Source: JBFLYC01 sp040756735 | Lineage (GTDB): Bacteria > Bacillota > DSM-16504 > Desulfitibacterales > Desulfitibacteraceae | Direction of reading: 5' to 3' | NCBI GenBank assembly: GCA_040756735.1 | Contig: JBFLYC010000031.1 | Coordinates: 1-43,011, forward strand | DNA: 43,011 bases | In this document: positions 39,671-43,011 of the stretch, in pieces | How positions within the stretch are numbered: position 1 is the stretch's first letter | Layout: every line of letters begins with the position of its first letter | Position numbers and translations under genes: made by a program | The notes under the pieces: model-generated | Told to the model about the DNA's origin: nothing | Seen by the model: only the letters and a program-made list of their open reading frames with translations | Databases searched by the model: none

Positions 39671-41177
39671 CACTAATAACCTCCTTTTTTTTATTTCCAA
39701 AATAAGCGTATAATACGAATATTATTGTTATTAAAATATATCCCAGTGTTATTTCCTGGTTGGCATTTAAGGCCACATTCTGAGAATGAATGATTCCAAA
39801 AAACGATAATACTGCGCCGGCAAAAGCAACTATAGCAGCATGCTTATATTTAAAATCAATAATGTAAACTGCTATACTTCCTAACAACATACCGACAATA
39901 ATGCTTCCTGCTCCCAGAGATAACATTCCACCATAATTTAATCCTGCAGTATTTAATACTTCATAGCCTATTTCTGATGCGTTGGTATTTGCTTGTCCCA
40001 GCGCTATATCAACTGCATTTTTAGTCCAATCAGCGAGCCAAGGAACAATAGCAAGGACTACGGCAGGGGCATATTTCCCGCTTACACTCGTAAAAGCTTG
40101 CGACATAATTACTATACCTATATAGAGTAGAATCGGCAAAATAGCAACTACCGGTATAATATTTAATAGTAAAGAAATAATACCAAAAATAGTGAAAACA
40201 AAAATGGTTATTCCGTTTGCAAAAGAATATCCAATTCGTGCTCCTGCCTCTTTCCATCCCGGATGGCCAATGAAAACAGCTGTTGGGAAAGGATTTCCGA
40301 AGATACTTCCTAAGATGCTGGTTGTACCGTCAGCAATTAGAGCTTCTCTCGTTGAATAGTTATCCCCGGCAACTGAAGCACTTTCACAGTTATCAATTGT
40401 TTCAAGGAAATTATAAATACCCAATGGAATTGCACTAAATAGATATGGGAGTGCTGCACTGAAACCATCAAACAACCGGCTAATGCTTGGAGCGGGTAGA
40501 CCGAATACAAGATTTTCAAAATTTTCTTTTAAACCTCCCCAACTCATAAGTCCGGTACTCCATCCAATTATAACTCCAAACAAAATTGCTACTAATCCCA
40601 CTGGAATATTAAAAGGCATTTTTGCTTTGCCAATAAACCCTAGAAGTACAATGGCTAAGGAGACTAAGCCAATATAGGGAATATGAAAAATATCAAATGC
40701 GGGATTTATTGCAATATAAGTAATAGAAACACCTGCCAAAGACCCTAGCATAGCAGCCCTTGGAATGTGTTTTCTTACTTTTTCTCCAATAGTGCTGCCA
40801 AGAAGTTCGACAATACCTTCAAAAAAGGCCCACACTAACCCTGCAGCCCACGCTAAATATGCATTATTTGTTGCCCAATAAACGGGGCCAATAACCATAA
40901 ATACAATTAGAAACATATGCGGAACACTCGTTCCGGACGGAAGAACCGTAACATTGTCTCGATTTTCTTTTTTTGCCAGTTTTATAGCCATCCAACTATA
41001 ATACAAACTTGAAATTAAAATTGAAAATCCCACAGCAGGCAAAATTCTTCCGTAAACAATATTACTTGGCAGCCCAACAACTATTGTTAATAGACTGGCC
41101 ATAACCAATATATTCGTTAGATTATTTGTGAATAGTCCAAAAAATCCGTTCCAGTCACTTCTTACAAATATCTTCAA
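39651..41177 (-). CDS. NCS2-family permease, copy 2
   Basis: This 508-aa protein is a paralogue of the downstream permease and has the same layout: RSDWNGFFGLFTNNLTNILV, LPSGTSVPHMFLIVF, PLGIYNFLETIDNCESASVA and GNPFPTAVFIGHPGWKEAGA. It has about 13 membrane segments and a basic tail (GNKKKEVISDEKFAG). It starts at TTG 41177 with a strong GGAGGTGAT seven bases upstream and is the first gene of the operon. Two related permeases in one operon suggest a substrate plus a product, or two related ureides (inference). Confidence 0.87.
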   Translation of the reverse strand: MKIFVRSDWNGFFGLFTNNLTNILVMASLLTIVVGLPSNIVYGRILPAVGFSILISSLYYSWMAIKLAKKENRDNVTVLPSGTSVPHMFLIVFMVIGPVYWATNNAYLAWAAGLVWAFFEGIVELLGSTIGEKVRKHIPRAAMLGSLAGVSITYIAINPAFDIFHIPYIGLVSLAIVLLGFIGKAKMPFNIPVGLVAILFGVIIGWSTGLMSWGGLKENFENLVFGLPAPSISRLFDGFSAALPYLFSAIPLGIYNFLETIDNCESASVAGDNYSTREALIADGTTSILGSIFGNPFPTAVFIGHPGWKEAGARIGYSFANGITIFVFTIFGIISLLLNIIPVVAILPILLYIGIVIMSQAFTSVSGKYAPAVVLAIVPWLADWTKNAVDIALGQANTNASEIGYEVLNTAGLNYGGMLSLGAGSIIVGMLLGSIAVYIIDFKYKHAAIVAFAGAVLSFFGIIHSQNVALNANQEITLGYILITIIFVLYAYFGNKKKEVISDEKFAG

Positions 41178-41250
41178 TTAATCACCTCCACATCAAATTA
41201 ATGTAGCACTTCCCTGGGCTAAATTATACAAAACATCCGTTTCCTTGTAA

Positions 41251-41342
41251 TCGTTAACATTTGACTACAATATATCAATTATGTTATCATTTGTTAACAA
41301 TCCAAATTGATTATTTAGTTAATGATTACGTTTTGTTAATTC
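41251..41342. promoter_or_regulatory. Divergent regulatory region with three TTTGTTAA-type boxes
   Basis: TCAAATGTTAAC (minus strand, 41264-41253), ATTTGTTAACAA (41289-41300) and TTTTGTTAAT (41331-41340) share the core (A/T)TTTGTTAA, one with TG exchanged. B. subtilis PucR boxes also end in TTGGTTAA (from memory). The sites lie between the permease operon and the PucR-type gene, so PucR binding is plausible. Confidence 0.5.
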
Positions 41343-41364
41343 TGGAATTAGGGGAATTTTCGAT

Positions 41365-42960
41365 ATGGAGATAACACTAAGAGATATATTAGATAAAGAA
41401 ATATTTGAGTCTTATTCAATATTGACCGGTAAAAATGCTTTATCGAACAGCATAGAAAGTGTAAGTATTCTAGAAACACCGGATTTTAAAAATTATATTT
41501 TGACAAAGACTCTTATTCTGACAACTTTTTACCCTATAAAAAATGAAGTTTCAAGATCAGTTGAGCTGGTAAAAACTCTCTATGAAAAAAAGGCAGCCGG
41601 ACTCATAGTAAAAATTAACCGCTATATTAATGAAATACCCAAAGATGTTCTTGATATAGCGGAAGAGCTTAGTTTTCCAATTATTACTTTAGATTACGAT
41701 GCTAACCTGTCTATTCTTTTTAATAATATCCTTTCGGAAATTCAAGTAAGGGACTATTCTACTTATTCAATTGATGAAACCTATTCAAAACTTCTTAAAA
41801 ACGTTTATGATAACCCAACAACAAAGGCACTGATGGAAGCCGTTGAGAAAATTGAGGGGTTAGATTTACTTGTTAAGAATCTGGAAACTAAGACAACTCA
41901 CTATTCATCAAATGAGGTGTTAAGCTATTACAATAGATTTAATAACACAGACAATATTATGCGCCGTGTAGATACAATGCTTTACTATTCTGAAATAATC
42001 CTCTATGATGAAAAACCTATTTACCAGATGGTTTTCTTAGCCAAAAATGACCGTAGACATATGATTCATAATTACATTGAGATTTTTAAATTATTAATTA
42101 TTGTTATTTATCAAAAAAAAATGGAAATTGCTTTAAAACAAAATGAGTTTCTTTTGAATTTTATTTCAAATTTATCTTCTTCCTACACTAAAAAGGAACT
42201 TCAAGAAATATCAAAACGTTATAATTGGAAGATTAATTTTCCGGTTATATTGGCTATATTTAGTATTAAAGAAAAAAATAAGAGTACAATTAATCCGAGC
42301 TTGCTAGACTATCTTCGAACGCTCCTTATAAATAAATTTGATATTCACACACAAGAACTAAAATATGCTTATTTAAATGAACGCCTTCTTTTTATTATTA
42401 ATACTCCTTTCGGATTAAATAATTATAATATTTTGCAGGCTGTACATAATAACTTAAAAGAAAAGTATCCCAATATACAATTTAAAATTATTTTTTCAAA
42501 TCCTATTAATGAGGTAAAAAATATTTCAAAAGCTTACTTTTTACTTTCCGAATCATTAGTTCACATAGAAAACAATAATTTAAATACATCAATTTTTACA
42601 GAGTCCAATGTAGAAATTTTAACCTTGTTTAAAAATATCGACTATAGCAGTCTTAAAAATTATATAACTAAGATTCTTAACCCGCTTATAGTTTATGAAG
42701 CAAAGAACAATATTCCATTAATTGACACCCTTTATGCCCATATTGAATGTAAATTTAATGCCAGAGAAAGTGCGAAATCACTCTTTATTCATTACAACTC
42801 CTTACGTCACCGCCTGGCTATTATTAAAGAACTAGGCTATAACTTATCTAATTCCGGCAATCACTTTGACTTGTACCTGGCTCTGTATGTTTTTTGCAAG
42901 AACTTTTTCCACAAAGTTGCAAGTTATTTTTCCATAGTATTGCATCTCCATTTTCCATAA
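41365..42960 (+). CDS. PucR-family transcriptional regulator, extreme C-terminus altered by repeats
   Basis: This 531-aa regulator has an N-terminal PucR ligand domain (MEITLRDILDKEIFESYSILTG to about 125). A central GGDEF-like/linker region follows, and a C-terminal PucR-type HTH (NARESAKSLFIHYNSLRHRLAIIKELG, about 470-497). PucR members govern purine, allantoin and ureide catabolism, fitting the divergent operon. ATG 41365 has AGGGGAA upstream. After HFDLYLALYVF, where the family normally ends, the frame runs into 23-bp tandem repeats and finishes CKNFFHKVASYFSIVLHLHF. The native end was therefore replaced by inserted DNA; the HTH itself is intact and the protein may still work. Confidence 0.86.
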   Translation: MEITLRDILDKEIFESYSILTGKNALSNSIESVSILETPDFKNYILTKTLILTTFYPIKNEVSRSVELVKTLYEKKAAGLIVKINRYINEIPKDVLDIAEELSFPIITLDYDANLSILFNNILSEIQVRDYSTYSIDETYSKLLKNVYDNPTTKALMEAVEKIEGLDLLVKNLETKTTHYSSNEVLSYYNRFNNTDNIMRRVDTMLYYSEIILYDEKPIYQMVFLAKNDRRHMIHNYIEIFKLLIIVIYQKKMEIALKQNEFLLNFISNLSSSYTKKELQEISKRYNWKINFPVILAIFSIKEKNKSTINPSLLDYLRTLLINKFDIHTQELKYAYLNERLLFIINTPFGLNNYNILQAVHNNLKEKYPNIQFKIIFSNPINEVKNISKAYFLLSESLVHIENNNLNTSIFTESNVEILTLFKNIDYSSLKNYITKILNPLIVYEAKNNIPLIDTLYAHIECKFNARESAKSLFIHYNSLRHRLAIIKELGYNLSNSGNHFDLYLALYVFCKNFFHKVASYFSIVLHLHFP

Positions 42961-42985
42961 TGTTGCAAGTTCTATTTCCCCACAA
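42894..42985. repeat. Four 23-bp tandem degenerate repeats, probable insertion-sequence end
   Basis: The units start at 42894, 42917, 42940 and 42963, each exactly 23 bp. They begin TTGCA(AG) and share a T-rich TTTTTCCA core, for example TTGCAAGTTATTTTTCCATA. Regular multiple repeats of this kind occur at the ends of IS21-type elements, where the transposase binds. The element body would lie beyond the right edge. Confidence 0.65.
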
Positions 42986-43011
42986 TAATTACAATAATTA
43001 ACAGGGAAATA

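Noticed and set aside
42894..42985. CRISPR array
   Set aside because: The 23-bp units are contiguous without spacers.

Overview
The window looks like a chromosomal segment of an anaerobic, spore-forming Gram-positive bacterium (Clostridia, Peptococcaceae/Desulfotomaculum-like; this is an inference). The supporting signs are strong Shine-Dalgarno (SD) sites with frequent GTG/TTG starts, an rpsF-ssb pair, a Spo0E-like protein, a selenocysteine-containing SelD, corrinoid-type MttB-family methyltransferases without pyrrolysine, anaerobic GlpABC, and DUF951 and DUF441 genes. No tRNA, rRNA or CRISPR array was seen.

Left part (1-15.2 kb). The core pair rpsF-ssb (minus strand) is followed by an accessory block. 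It holds a mazEF toxin-antitoxin pair and a PAS/AAA+/Fis sigma-54 activator. Next comes a long minus-strand series read in the order gamma-lyase, mttB-2, glpA, glpB, glpC, mttB-1. Divergent from it is a BCCT-type betaine/carnitine/choline transporter. The 557-bp gap between the two arms contains two oppositely oriented -24/-12 (sigma-54) promoter matches, with three copies of a 17-bp near-palindrome between them. This reads as one enhancer serving both arms, probably bound by the linked activator. The likely role is uptake and demethylation of a quaternary amine or sulfonium compound, coupled to an electron-generating GlpABC-type dehydrogenase. The block ends in a frameshifted Lhr-helicase remnant and a RHH antitoxin with a truncated PIN toxin, directly next to DUF951. 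DUF951 lies close to rpsF in Bacillus, so the block may be an island inserted between conserved neighbours.

Middle part (15.2-31.3 kb). DUF951, an MscS channel and a HEAT-repeat protein form one run. A selenium pair follows (selD with an in-frame UGA at codon 16, then yedF), then CvpA and DUF441. A 913-residue PocR-PAS-GGDEF-HD protein lies behind a c-di-GMP-I (GEMM) riboswitch and terminator. A 2-hydroxyacid cluster comes next (FadR-type regulator, LarA-like protein, glcD, glcF), then remnants of a threonine dehydratase and a TnpB, a membrane GGDEF protein, a Spo0E-like protein and a divergent XRE regulator.

Right part (31.3-43 kb, visibly more AT-rich). A NhaC-type antiporter with a damaged 5' end is followed by about 0.9 kb of gene debris that includes a second copy of 151 bp of the antiporter. 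A tightly overlapped minus-strand operon then encodes two NCS2 permeases, a cysteine hydrolase and AllH/AllF/AllG (FdrA-type oxamate carbamoyltransferase components). Its carbamate kinase gene is cut to a stub. A divergent PucR-type regulator ends inside four 23-bp tandem repeats that look like the end of an insertion sequence.

Three families of GC-rich hairpin repeats (A: GGGGACA/TGTCCCC; B: GGGGACGGTTC/GAACCGTCCCC; C: GAATCGGGGGACGGTTC) are scattered through intergenic DNA. Some sit exactly where genes are broken or extended.
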